Assembly (NCBI GenBank): GCA_023256475.1
Contig: JAGDXP010000011.1
Coordinates: forward strand, 1 to 48,420
From: Thermoplasmata archaeon
Lineage (GTDB): Archaea > Thermoplasmatota > Thermoplasmata > Thermoplasmatales > GCA-001856825
DNA: 48,420 nt
Reading direction: 5' to 3'
The position numbers were made by a program, and so were the translations under genes. Below, piece by piece: positions 8,434-15,852 of this stretch. The notes below the pieces were generated by a model, which saw only the letters and a list, made by a program, of their open reading frames with translations, was not told the origin of the DNA and did no database searches. The first letter of the stretch is position 1, and each line of letters opens with the position of its first letter.

Positions 8434-8560
8434 AAATTCGTTTTTTCATTTTATTCATTCTTGAGAGGGGGTTATAGAATTCAAATTATGGATTGAAGAT
8501 TTTGAAGTGTGATTGAAAATGAATCCATTCGATCGTGAGTTCTGGAACGGTGCCCTGAAG
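8414..8560. repeat. Control module, copy 1
   Basis: About 145 bp here resemble 10788-10915: the shared promoter block ATAAATCTTTCCTCTAAG, a run of T, GAAGTGT, and the start of an FW reading frame (ATGAA...CGA...TTCTGGAACG). The two copies lie about 2.37 kb apart in the same orientation. They place the same two-way control region between a leftward operon and a rightward recombinase-like frame. Confidence 0.6.
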
Positions 8561-8735
8561 GCATCAATATTAATAGAGAAGGATCTGAAGAAGTTAATGG
8601 AGACAGGCGGGTGAGATAGAGAAAGAGGGAATATCCATTGCGCTGCAGAGGGTGAGGGAGATAAAGGAAGAGATCGAGACACTTCATGGAAAGTCAATCA
8701 TTAAGGCCTTGAAGGAGATAGAGATTGAAGGGTAA
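8519..8735 (+). pseudogene. Frameshifted small gene related to the recombinase N-terminus
   Basis: ATG 8519 opens MNPFDREFWNGALKAS and runs to a TGA at 8612-8614. One base on, the +1 frame continues as EIEKEGISIALQRVREIK and ends at TAA 8733-8735. Together they give about 70 residues. The start and the EGISIAL part match the start of the broken recombinase frame at 10875 (FWNDALRR and EGISIALAR), so both come from one ancestral gene. The catalytic recombinase part is absent here. It is probably a dead partial copy, though a small DNA-binding protein is not excluded. Confidence 0.5.
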
Positions 8736-8793
8736 AAATTATTCAAAGACCCGATACGCCTGATTAATGGAATATAAGATTTGATTTGATTCT

Positions 8794-9486
8794 TTATTTT
8801 GAACCTCCCACTTCCACAATGGAATACTTAAATTCAGAATTTTTCTCCCCTTTTCTAATGTAATTTGATTCAATTGTGTTGTAAACTTCCCAGTGTATCT
8901 TATATTGTCTGCGCAATTCGATAGGACTTGTTCTTCCCTTAGTTGTTCCTGATGAGGCCCCTTCTCTCCACTCCATTTTGTATGGGCTTTTAGTCCCTTC
9001 GCATATCCGGAACTCCCGATATGCGGAGTTCTCTTTTGTTCTTTTGCATTCTGTCAGAGTTTTAATATTTGTCAGCCAGATTGAAAAACCCTTGTCTATA
9101 TATTTATCTTCAATGAACCTCTCTAACCTCTGGACATCCTTCCACGCGTCGTAGCATTTAATGTCAATTGCACTTTGATCTGAAAGTGTTATATCCCCCT
9201 CTTTCTCTGAGGAAAACTCCAGGTATGCAGTGTAATACTTTAATTCTATACCAATACCAATGTCCCCAGTCTTGATATAAATATCTACCCTGTTGTTTCT
9301 ATCCTTCCCTTCTTCTTCCTTTGAGGGAAATTTCTTCTCTAACCTAACTTCTGCATCCTTGAATGTCTCCTTTATTTTCCAAGAGAGGGAGAACTTGAAA
9401 TCGTCCTCTGAATCAAAAATTTTCCTTTCTAGGCGCAATTCCTTTAAAATCCCTTCTAGTGACTCCTTGGTAAACCCATTCTCCAT
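8794..9486 (-). CDS. PD-(D/E)XK-like protein of unknown family
   Basis: This 230-residue protein (from ATG 9486) was chosen over the GTG at 9495 because AGGTGG lies just before ATG 9486. The pattern NRVDIYI (Asp68) then IGIELKYY (Glu81, Lys83) fits the core of a PD-(D/E)XK nuclease. The first 60 residues are helical and rich in Lys and Glu, and the C-terminal half has a conserved-looking YREFRICEG. It is the last gene of the operon that begins near 10762 and starts 10 bp after the stop of the 76-residue gene. I do not recognise a named family. A nuclease effector is the natural guess from the fold and position. Confidence 0.6.
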   Translation of the reverse strand: MENGFTKESLEGILKELRLERKIFDSEDDFKFSLSWKIKETFKDAEVRLEKKFPSKEEEGKDRNNRVDIYIKTGDIGIGIELKYYTAYLEFSSEKEGDITLSDQSAIDIKCYDAWKDVQRLERFIEDKYIDKGFSIWLTNIKTLTECKRTKENSAYREFRICEGTKSPYKMEWREGASSGTTKGRTSPIELRRQYKIHWEVYNTIESNYIRKGEKNSEFKYSIVEVGGSK

Positions 9487-9496
9487 TTTCCCCACC

Positions 9497-9724
9497 TCAA
9501 GTATGCCCCGGATACTCCTTTTTCCATCTTTCCACTTCCTTCTTCACAGGATCAAGCATGAGATCCCTCTCATCAGAGTTCTTCCTAACGATCTTCAGAA
9601 TTGTCAGGATATCCTGATGTAGACCCTCAGGGATGTCGATGCAGAGTGTTGCCTTGTGGATGGACTTGCCTGAGGATATATCATCAGCTTTTTGGAGCTT
9701 CTGGCTATTTAATTCATCTTTCAT
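9497..9724 (-). CDS. Small protein of unknown function (76 aa)
   Basis: ATG 9724 is chosen because GGTGGT lies just upstream; GTG codons at 9736-9739 are weaker starts. The N-terminal third is Lys/Ser-rich. Then comes a strand-like ATLCIDIPEGLHQDIL followed by helices ending in EVERWKKEYP, a layout that recalls ribbon-helix-helix or small adaptor proteins but is not a match I can name. The gene overlaps the end of the UDG-like gene by 11 bp and is followed after 10 bp by the PD-(D/E)XK-like gene, so all are translated from one message. It may be an antitoxin-like or adaptor subunit; this is inferred from size and position only. Confidence 0.55.
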   Translation of the reverse strand: MKDELNSQKLQKADDISSGKSIHKATLCIDIPEGLHQDILTILKIVRKNSDERDLMLDPVKKEVERWKKEYPGHT

Positions 9725-10586
9725 TTTCTTTACCACCACTATTCAATGATTTTATCCTCTTTATTCTTATTTTTTCCATTTCTTCTCTCATTTGTTTTAT
9801 TATTCTTCTAAGATTGTAATTGTCCGGCCTTCTGTTTCCTGTTATTTGGCCGCTTAAAATTACTGGAATATTATTCCAATACCGCACATTAGTATCAATC
9901 TCATTAATTATCTGTTCTCCCATTTTCTCAAATATCTCTGAAGATTTAACACTGTTGCAAATTATAAGTTCCGGTTTGATTTCGTTAAGTAGATTTAATA
10001 AAAATTGAACGAATACGTTACCTTCAATCTCTAAATTGTATTTCTCATCTTTCACTTTCAATAGTTTTAAAATGTCCTTTAATTCTTTTGCTCCTTTAGA
10101 TCTGATTGGTATTAATTCCATAAATTTTGCATTTTCCCCGAGATCCATTTCCTTTGTAAAAAAAGTATAGTATTGGTAGCAGTTCAAAAGATTATCTCTC
10201 GTTACACCAGTAAAATTTCTACCTTCATTCTCAGTGGGGCATTTCTCCACACTTTCATTTTTGTTTTTATTTTCATCATTTTTATCTTCACCTTCATGTT
10301 CATTGTACCCAATGATTACGTATCCTCCAGTTTTATATGCGCTACGAGAAAAACCTATAATTGGTGTGGTTTGAAAAGCAATCTTTTTGTTATTATGTTC
10401 GGTATTTTCTTGGTATGAAGATAAATCATCATATATTTCTTTAATCAAATTATAAAAGTTCTTATTAAGCTTTATACAGATCTCTTTTTGATCCTTCTGT
10501 AAAATATTGTTGCAATATTCAATTTCCTTTTCATGATATTTAATAAAATTATCCCATGCACTTATATTTCTTCGCCCCGAGGACAC
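9714..10586 (-). CDS. Uracil-DNA glycosylase-like fold protein of unknown function
   Basis: At 290 residues, with a GTG start supported by GGAGGAG about 10 bp upstream. Three features suggest the UDG superfamily fold: a hydrophobic strand ending in IIGYNEHEG near residue 95 (the place of GxNP in UDGs), ELIICNSVKSSEIFEKM near 210-226, and IPVILSGQITGNRRPDN near 243-259 in the place of the HPS loop. The classical catalytic residues are not clear, so activity may differ. An Asn/Lys/Glu-rich insertion occupies about 100-122. It is the central gene of the four-gene operon and overlaps both neighbours. It could recognise or cut modified DNA. The fold call is tentative. Confidence 0.45.
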   Translation of the reverse strand: MSSGRRNISAWDNFIKYHEKEIEYCNNILQKDQKEICIKLNKNFYNLIKEIYDDLSSYQENTEHNNKKIAFQTTPIIGFSRSAYKTGGYVIIGYNEHEGEDKNDENKNKNESVEKCPTENEGRNFTGVTRDNLLNCYQYYTFFTKEMDLGENAKFMELIPIRSKGAKELKDILKLLKVKDEKYNLEIEGNVFVQFLLNLLNEIKPELIICNSVKSSEIFEKMGEQIINEIDTNVRYWNNIPVILSGQITGNRRPDNYNLRRIIKQMREEMEKIRIKRIKSLNSGGKENER

Positions 10587-10705
10587 CCGGATATCTCCTC
10601 CTCTATCTTTTGCACATTTCTTAAGTATAATTTAAATTTTGATGAATATTGGACCCCTTCATTCAATAATTGAAACCATCCTCTACTTAAAAATATCTTG
10701 GACAT
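10562..10705 (-). CDS. Small protein of unknown function, first gene of the operon
   Basis: ATG 10705 has a strong GGAGGGAG site at normal spacing and gives 47 residues (MSKIFLSRGWFQLLNEG at the start). An in-frame ATG at 10762 would add 19 residues and is placed as a leaderless start about 29 bp from the TATA box, so both starts may be used. The product is basic in the middle and acidic at the end, without a known domain. Its 3' end overlaps the GTG start of the UDG-like gene by 25 bp. The equivalent position in the other copy of the control region carries a 27-residue peptide gene. Confidence 0.5.
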   Translation of the reverse strand: MSKIFLSRGWFQLLNEGVQYSSKFKLYLRNVQKIEEEISGCPRGEEI

Positions 10706-10787
10706 TATTCTCCCTCCATTATTTCCTAGATCTCCTTCTTTTTCATTCAATGCACAACTCATCCCATCATGAAATGGGCATTACTGG

Positions 10788-10807
10788 TCATAAATCTTTC
10801 CTCTAAG
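10788..10807 (-). promoter_or_regulatory. Promoter of the UDG-like operon
   Basis: On the minus strand the sequence is CTTAGAGGAAAGATTTATG: the same BRE and nearly the same TATA box as at 8411-8433. Initiation is expected near 10766, just before the ATG at 10762. Confidence 0.6.
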
Positions 10808-10915
10808 GAATCCATTTTTTAAAGAAAATTATCAAATTAAAATGATTGATTTAAAATTCGAAGTGTAACGTGAGATGAACCGATTTAATCGAGGATTTTG
10901 GAACGATGCCCTGAG
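10788..10915. repeat. Control module, copy 2
   Basis: This is the partner of the module at 8414-8560. It shares the 18-bp promoter block exactly, the run of T after it, GAAGTGT, and the opening of the FW frame. It is about 20 bp shorter than copy 1. Confidence 0.6.
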
Positions 10916-11608
10916 GAGACTTTTTAAGGAGGCAGAGCCTACAGAACAGGAAGGAATATCAATCGCACTGGCAAGGTCCAGAGGATTCTGAAGTACTACG
11001 ACCCTCGGCACAACAAAGAGATGTTGTTCCGAAACAGGTTCCTAATAGAGGCCCCTGAGCATACAGGAATGAGGATTGGAGAGCTGGCGAGGATCAACAT
11101 TGAGGACCTCAGAGACGGACGCCTCTATTTGAGATCTGAGTAAATTGAGAGAGACAAACTGGTCCCGTTGCCGTCGAAATTTGAAGAAGAACTGAGGGAA
11201 TATATCAGGACATTCACGATTCCTTCCGATCCGAGGGCTCTTTTCACAACGGATAGGGGAAGGATAGTGTACAGTTACCTCAGGTCATTCATATCCAGGT
11301 TGGGAGAGATGGCAGGGATCAAAGGTTTCCATGCACACCTGTTCAGGCACTACTTAGCCTCAGAATTCTACAGGCTCAAAGTCGATATAATGCTGGCTCA
11401 AATTATAGTGGGCCATGCCCGCATTGAGACCACAACAAACTACGAATACATAACTTCAAAAGAGGCTGCGGAAAAAGGAAAATTCGCTGTGGAGACACTT
11501 ATTCACATGGGTGGGGGATTTGATGCAGGAGGATCAAAAATATATGGGAGTCGCACAAAACAGATGGGAGCACTGGGATTTGAACCCAGATCTGCGGGTC
11601 TCTCTTAG
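10875..11608 (+). pseudogene. Decayed tyrosine recombinase (integrase) next to tRNA-Trp
   Basis: The gene can be followed from ATG 10875 (MNRFNRGFWNDALRR) through a frame change near 10960-10975 into KVQRILKYYDPRHNKE. It continues with HTGMRIGEL (first catalytic Arg at 11072-11074) and then meets TAA 11141-11143 where the strand before the catalytic Lys should lie. The rest is intact: HLFRH (His-x-x-Arg) near 11335-11349, VGHARIETTTNY with the nucleophile Tyr at 11441-11443. The last codons run into the tRNA-Trp gene on the other strand and are not true protein. With one frameshift and one stop it cannot make an integrase. Its place directly at the 3' end of a tRNA is that of the integrase of an integrated element. 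Confidence 0.85.
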
Positions 11609-11705
11609 GGTCATCGCTCCAGTTAATCATCACTGAATCAGACGACCCACATTTAATCAAACCCTAACTGGAGCCCGCTAGGATGCCTGACTACCCCATG
11701 CTCCC
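11565..11705 (-). tRNA. tRNA-Trp (CCA anticodon) with a 68-nt intron
   Basis: The acceptor stem GGGAGCA pairs with TGCTCCC and the discriminator is A. The T arm is CTGGG-TTCAAAT-CCCAG, and the anticodon stem GCGGG pairs with CCCGC. The anticodon loop is C-T-CCA-G with the intron between G37 and A38 (11600-11667), the usual archaeal place. TTAGGGT at the intron's 5' side pairs with ACCCTAA at its 3' side, giving the helix beside the splice sites. No CCA end is encoded. Mature length is 73 nt. The eL41 gene ends one base upstream; a decayed integrase abuts the 3' end. Confidence 0.95.
11600..11667 (-). ncRNA. Box C/D guide RNA in the tRNA-Trp intron (targets C34 and C39)
   Basis: In order along the intron: box C (TTTGATT, 11655-11661, degenerate), a 13-nt guide, box D' (CTGA, 11638-11641), a 4-nt spacer, box C' (GTGATGA, 11627-11633, perfect), a 12-nt guide, box D (ATGA, 11611-11614, one mismatch). 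The second guide TAACTGGAGC pairs perfectly over 10 bases with the anticodon loop and intron start, and the fifth base before box D faces C34. The first guide GTGGGTC pairs with the 3' anticodon stem, and the fifth base before D' faces C39. Intron-encoded guides for residues 34 and 39 of tRNA-Trp are known in Haloferax and Pyrococcus. Both targets obey the N+5 rule here. Confidence 0.85.
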
Positions 11706-11706
11706 G

Positions 11707-11814
11707 TTAAGACCTCGATGCTCTCCTTATCCTCTTGAGTCTCCTGATCCTTTTCTTCCTCCATTTCCATCGCATTTTATGTCTCTTCTTCCAATCCCTT
11801 GAACTCCTCTTCAT
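11707..11814 (-). CDS. rpl41e: 50S ribosomal protein eL41
   Basis: The 35-codon gene gives MKRSSRDWKKRHK followed by MRWKWRKKRIRRLKRIRRAS. The second part matches the 25-residue eL41 of archaea and eukaryotes, an almost purely Arg/Lys/Trp helix that inserts into the ribosome at the subunit bridge. ATG 11814 is preferred because AAAGGTG lies 5-8 bases before it. The inner ATG at the MRWKW position has no such site but would give the usual size. The TAA is one base from the tRNA-Trp 5' end, so both are likely cut from one transcript. The TATA box is at 11860-11867. Confidence 0.88.
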   Translation of the reverse strand: MKRSSRDWKKRHKMRWKWRKKRIRRLKRIRRASRS

Positions 11815-11859
11815 TGGAGCACCTTTCTCTCCCTTATTACAAAATGGATTTAATCTTTT

Positions 11860-11867
11860 GTATAAAC
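11860..11867 (-). promoter_or_regulatory. TATA box for eL41 and tRNA-Trp
   Basis: GTTTATAC on the minus strand. Initiation is expected near 11837, leaving a leader of about 23 bases with the ribosome binding site AAAGGTG. The rest of 11815-12001 is A/T-rich and shows no gene. Confidence 0.5.
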
Positions 11868-12001
11868 AATCCATTCCGCTTTCCTTCTTGTCATGACCTA
11901 AAGGGAAAGTATTATAATATAATAATTTCCGTTAAGCAGTGAAATTTATTTTAAAAGTGAAATTAAATAAACAAAAAATAAAATCGTAATATAGTGGCAG
12001 T

Positions 12002-12247
12002 TTAAATTGCCACCACTACAACGTCACTGACTGACTTCAGGGTCTTAAATGGTATGGCAAGTCTTCCCTGGGCATCCTTCTGATATTGTGATGTATCCAG
12101 AGAATCATCGGGCGTTATCAATATATGATTAACCTGGCCCGTATCGGTTTCAACCACAAAGTTTGAAACGACTCCAAGTAGCATCCCTTTATCAGTCATT
12201 ACTGGTTTTCCTTTCAGCTCACTAACGAATTTTCTCATGCTCATCAC
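12002..12247 (-). CDS. PRC-barrel domain protein
   Basis: At 81 residues this is a single PRC barrel, the small beta-barrel found in RimM and photosynthetic reaction centre subunits: [21 protein letters not shown], then strands with HILITPDD, and [15 protein letters not shown] at the end. Its start overlaps the VAT stop (ATGA) and AGGTGATG supports translation at or just after 12247. Downstream ATGs at codons 2 and 4 are also possible. Archaeal stand-alone PRC proteins are linked by family studies to cell division (CdpB-type) and RNA metabolism. Coupling to VAT with FtsZ just across the divergent promoter fits a division or protein-quality role, but that is inference. Confidence 0.85.
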   Translation of the reverse strand: MMSMRKFVSELKGKPVMTDKGMLLGVVSNFVVETDTGQVNHILITPDDSLDTSQYQKDAQGRLAIPFKTLKSVSDVVVVAI

Positions 12248-14466
12248 CTGTAATATTGGAGATCTTCCTTCTTGCTAGGCTTTATTTCCCTAGCTATATT
12301 TTTGGATACGTCTTCGTAGTATTTTATTGTTTCCTCATCAAGAGAAGGCCTAATTTTTTGCAATGCCTTTTCAAAGTGCTTCATAGTAACCTTATCAGCA
12401 TTTAGGTTTTCCCTTATAGCCTCCAATCCCGCTTCTCTTACCAGATTCTCAAGGTCTGCTCCGGTATAGTAATTGGTCTTCTCCGCGATCTGTTCAAGAT
12501 CAACATCTGAAGCCAGGGGCATTTTCTTTGTATGCACTTTGAGTATTGCTAGCCTAGCTTCCTTGTTCGGAGGAGGAATATAAATTATCCTGTCGAACCT
12601 TCCAGGTCTCAGCAAAGCTGGGTCTATTATATCTATCCTATTGGTGGCGGCAAGTATAATCACGTTTTTCATAGACTCCATGCCATCCATGCTTGTCAGT
12701 AGCTGATTGACTATCCTATCAGTAACCCCTGATGATGCATACATTCCCCTCCTCGGTGCTATGGAATCGATTTCGTCAAAGAATACAACTGTGGGTGCGC
12801 TCTGTCTTGCCTTCTTGAATATTTCCCTTATGGCCTTCTCAGATTCACCAACCCATTTGCTCATTACCTCGGGTCCCTTCACCGAAATGAAATTTGCTTG
12901 ACTCTCATTTGCCACGGCTTTTGCCAATAGGGTCTTTCCAGTACCAGGAGGTCCGAAGAACAGAATACCCTTGGGTGGTCTCAATCCCATTCTTTCAAAG
13001 ACCTCTGGATTCTTTATGGGCAGTTCCACTGCTTCTTTCAGATCCCTCTTTGCTTCCTCCAGATCCCCTATATCGTTCCACGTTACATTGGGAATTTCAA
13101 TCATTACTTCCCTCAAAGAGCTTGGTTCAATTTCTTTCAATGCCTCCAGGAAGTCATTTCTCTCAACATGCATTTTTTCAAGCACTTCAGTAGGTATTGG
13201 ATTGTCTAAATCTATTTCAGGCAAATACCTCCTGAGGGCCTTCATTGCGGCCTCTCTTGCAAGGGCAGCTAGATCGGCACCCACAAAACCATGAGTAAGT
13301 GATGCTAGCTCATCCAGCAATTTCTCCTTATCTTCAGGAGTACCTGCAATGGGCATTCCCCTTGTGTGGATTTGTAGTATTTCCTTCCTTCCTTTTTTAT
13401 CTGGGACTCCAATTTCAATTTCCCTGTCGAACCTCCCCGGCCTCCTTAGGGCAGGATCAACCGCATCTAGTCTGTTGGTTGCAGCAATGACAATTACTTG
13501 ACCTCTGCTCTTCAATCCGTCCATCAAGGTTAGTAATTGTGCGACAACTCTTCTTTCGAGTTCTCCCTGAGTTTCTTCCCTCTTCGGTGCAATTGAGTCT
13601 ATTTCATCTATGAAGATTATTGAAGGCGCTTCTTTCGAAGCCTTTTCAAATGTTTCTCTCAAGGCCTTTTCGCTTTCTCCATAGAATTTATTTATTATTT
13701 CGGGTCCATTTATGCTAAAGAAACGTGCTCCTGATTCATTTGCTACTGCTTTCGCGATTAGAGTTTTACCAGTTCCTGGAGGACCATAGAGAATTACTCC
13801 TTTTGGTGGATCTATTCCGAGCCTTTCAAATAGTTCGGGATGCTTCAAGGGCAGCTCAATCATTTCCCTTACCTTTTTGAGTTCCTCTCCCAGACCTCCT
13901 ATATCCTCGTAGGTAATTTTCTCCCCCATCTCTTCTGAAGAGATAGGCTCCTCTCTCATTTCGATGGCTGTGTCATCTGAAATGTAGAATATTCCCTTTC
14001 CTGGTCCTACCTTGGCAACCTTGAAGGAAACATTGCCTTTTCCAGTTAGTGCTAATCCTTGAACAGAAATGACATCACCCTCGACAATGGGTCTTCTGAG
14101 GAGTGATCTTCTAACGTAATCCTCGATACCAGAAGCGAATCTGAGACGTTGGTTCTCTCCGATTACCGGTGCTAAGACAACGTAGTCAGCACGCTTAACA
14201 TCAGCTTTGGAAACTTTAACTTTGTCCCCAACCTTTACACCTGCGTTTTGCCTTACCAATGGGTCGATTCTGATTATGCCTCTATTTTCCTCCTCTTCGC
14301 TTAGTCTGAACACTCGTGCGGCTGTGACTCTCTTGCCCTCTATTTTAATTATGTCACCGATAGACACACCTAATGCTTCCCTTGTAGCCATATCGATTCT
14401 TGCTCTAATAAGCCCAACATCTTCCTGAAGGGCTTCCCAAACAATTAATGTCACGTAATCAACCAT
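12244..14466 (-). CDS. vat: VAT / Cdc48-type AAA+ ATPase
   Basis: This hexameric ATPase unfolds proteins, often for the archaeal 20S proteasome. The N-terminal double-psi barrel and four-stranded part cover about 1-185. D1 has GPPGTGKT near 228-235 and [11 protein letters not shown]2 has a second GPPGTGKT and [10 protein letters not shown], each with an arginine finger in RRPGRFDR or LRPGRFDR. The C-terminus ends in QYYR, close to the HbYX-like proteasome-docking tail. The frame extends to ATG 14490, but the TATA box at 14496-14503 puts the transcript start near 14474. I therefore take ATG 14466 ([12 protein letters not shown]), which also fits the N-terminus of T. acidophilum VAT. The PRC gene follows with an overlap. 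Confidence 0.97.
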   Translation of the reverse strand: MVDYVTLIVWEALQEDVGLIRARIDMATREALGVSIGDIIKIEGKRVTAARVFRLSEEEENRGIIRIDPLVRQNAGVKVGDKVKVSKADVKRADYVVLAPVIGENQRLRFASGIEDYVRRSLLRRPIVEGDVISVQGLALTGKGNVSFKVAKVGPGKGIFYISDDTAIEMREEPISSEEMGEKITYEDIGGLGEELKKVREMIELPLKHPELFERLGIDPPKGVILYGPPGTGKTLIAKAVANESGARFFSINGPEIINKFYGESEKALRETFEKASKEAPSIIFIDEIDSIAPKREETQGELERRVVAQLLTLMDGLKSRGQVIVIAATNRLDAVDPALRRPGRFDREIEIGVPDKKGRKEILQIHTRGMPIAGTPEDKEKLLDELASLTHGFVGADLAALAREAAMKALRRYLPEIDLDNPIPTEVLEKMHVERNDFLEALKEIEPSSLREVMIEIPNVTWNDIGDLEEAKRDLKEAVELPIKNPEVFERMGLRPPKGILFFGPPGTGKTLLAKAVANESQANFISVKGPEVMSKWVGESEKAIREIFKKARQSAPTVVFFDEIDSIAPRRGMYASSGVTDRIVNQLLTSMDGMESMKNVIILAATNRIDIIDPALLRPGRFDRIIYIPPPNKEARLAILKVHTKKMPLASDVDLEQIAEKTNYYTGADLENLVREAGLEAIRENLNADKVTMKHFEKALQKIRPSLDEETIKYYEDVSKNIAREIKPSKKEDLQYYR

Positions 14467-14495
14467 AATTTCACTAGTGAATAATTCCATTAAGT

Positions 14496-14503
14496 ATATA
14501 AAT
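14496..14503 (-). promoter_or_regulatory. TATA box of VAT
   Basis: TTTATATA on the minus strand after the purine-rich AGAAAGA. It is too close to ATG 14490 for that codon to be transcribed, so it decides in favour of the start at 14466. Confidence 0.65.
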
Positions 14504-14545
14504 CTTTCTAATTTATCTTAGTGTGTCAGACAATATTATGACGGT

Positions 14546-14562
14546 ATCACAGCAATTGTGAT
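14546..14562. promoter_or_regulatory. Palindrome between VAT and FtsZ (possible operator)
   Basis: ATCACA-GCAAT-TGTGAT is a perfect 6-bp inverted repeat with a 5-base spacer, the size of a dimeric regulator site. It lies midway between the divergent VAT and FtsZ promoters. No regulator is known. Confidence 0.4.
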
Positions 14563-14632
14563 GGTTATACAGCATAATTTTAAGAAGTTGCGCTAATCAG
14601 TTATCGAAATAATGTAAAATAGGGGCAAAAAG

Positions 14633-14641
14633 TATATATAT
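14633..14641 (+). promoter_or_regulatory. TATA box of ftsZ
   Basis: TATATATAT after GGGGCAAAAAG. Initiation is expected near 14663, giving a leader of about 13 bases with GGGTG before the ATG at 14676. Confidence 0.6.
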
Positions 14642-14675
14642 TGCGTCATACATACTGATGACATAGGGTGTAAAC

Positions 14676-15845
14676 ATGACAGTTAAATCACTTATAAAAA
14701 ATGCGCTTGGAGATGAGGCGCTAGCTCAAACCACGGGAACACCCCCACCAACATCAGTGAGTATCCCAACACCTAGGGAACCGATCGTTTCAAAAGACGA
14801 TGAAGAGCTGGCGAAGATAGTTGAACAGCTCAAGGTTAATATAAAGATAATTGGTTGCGGAGGCGGTGGGAGCAACACAGTAAACAGATGCATGGAGGAG
14901 GGCATATTCGGCGCCGAAATGATTGCCGCTAACACTGACGCGAAACACCTCTTAACGGTTAAAGCTCATAGGAAAGTTCTATTGGGAAAGAGGCTAACAA
15001 GGGGACTTGGAGCGGGTGCATTACCGCAGGTGGGAGAGGAAGCAGCAAGAGAGGCTGAAGAAGATCTGATAAATGCCATGGGAAAGGTAGACATAGCATT
15101 TGTCACAGCAGGTATGGGCGGTGGTACTGGAACTGGATCAGCGCCGGTTGTTGCAGAATTAGCAAAGAGACAGAAGGCCTTAGTAATTAGCATAGTGACA
15201 CTGCCATTCTCCGCTGAAGGAAGAGTAAGAATGGAGAATGCACTCTATGGACTAGAGAAACTCAAGAGAAATTCAGATACCACAATTGTAATTCCGAACG
15301 ATAAACTGCTCCAATTAGTACCTAGGTTACCACTGGATCAGGCATTCAAGGTAGCAGATGAGATATTGATGGAAGCGCTCAGAGGGTTAACTGAAATAAT
15401 AACAAAGCCTGGACTTGTTAACCTTGACTATGCAGATATAAAGACAATCATGTCAGGCGGTGGCGTGGCCATGATAGGCATTGGCGAATCTGATGCGTCT
15501 GGATCAAATAAAGTAGAGCAGGCAGTCCAGGAAGCAATAACATCTCCTCTAATAGAGGCAGATATATCAGAAGCTAAGGGAGCTCTCGTTAGAGTTGTTG
15601 GCGATGACCAGATGACCGTAGCTGAAGCTGAGGCCGCAGTGAGACTGGTACAACAAAGAATAAGCCCCAATGCTAGAATCATATGGGGTGCATCCATAGA
15701 TCCGTCCATGAAAGGGACCATAAAGGTACTGGTTGTGCTAACTGGAGTAAGGTCACCATACATACTTGACCAGAAGACCGGTTCCAACCAGCTTGCCAAG
15801 GTCGCAGGAATTAAAGGTTTGGAAACGATAGATGAAATAAGATAA
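14676..15845 (+). CDS. ftsZ: Cell division protein FtsZ
   Basis: This is a tubulin-like GTPase that forms the division ring. In 389 residues it has a 50-residue N-terminal extension rich in Thr, Pro and Ser, then IIGCGGGGSNTVNRC at 58-72 and the tubulin signature GGGTGTGSAP at 148-157. The T7 region NLDYADIKTIM near 250 supplies the Asp that drives GTP hydrolysis in the next subunit. The C-terminal domain ends soon after VVLTGV, with a short tail. The gene has its own TATA box and is followed 7 bp later by a nucleotidyltransferase gene. Being next to VAT, it suggests shared control by the 14546-14562 palindrome. Confidence 0.97.
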   Translation: MTVKSLIKNALGDEALAQTTGTPPPTSVSIPTPREPIVSKDDEELAKIVEQLKVNIKIIGCGGGGSNTVNRCMEEGIFGAEMIAANTDAKHLLTVKAHRKVLLGKRLTRGLGAGALPQVGEEAAREAEEDLINAMGKVDIAFVTAGMGGGTGTGSAPVVAELAKRQKALVISIVTLPFSAEGRVRMENALYGLEKLKRNSDTTIVIPNDKLLQLVPRLPLDQAFKVADEILMEALRGLTEIITKPGLVNLDYADIKTIMSGGGVAMIGIGESDASGSNKVEQAVQEAITSPLIEADISEAKGALVRVVGDDQMTVAEAEAAVRLVQQRISPNARIIWGASIDPSMKGTIKVLVVLTGVRSPYILDQKTGSNQLAKVAGIKGLETIDEIR

Positions 15846-15852
15846 GCCAGTG

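Noticed and set aside
1-11600. Second copy of the tRNA-Trp 3' end as the left attachment site
   Set aside because: I looked for the T-arm and acceptor sequence elsewhere in the island and found no convincing copy; it is probably outside the window.
11540-11608. Last codons of the recombinase frame as real protein
   Set aside because: They read the tRNA-Trp gene backwards (GFEPRS is the usual false peptide from a T arm).
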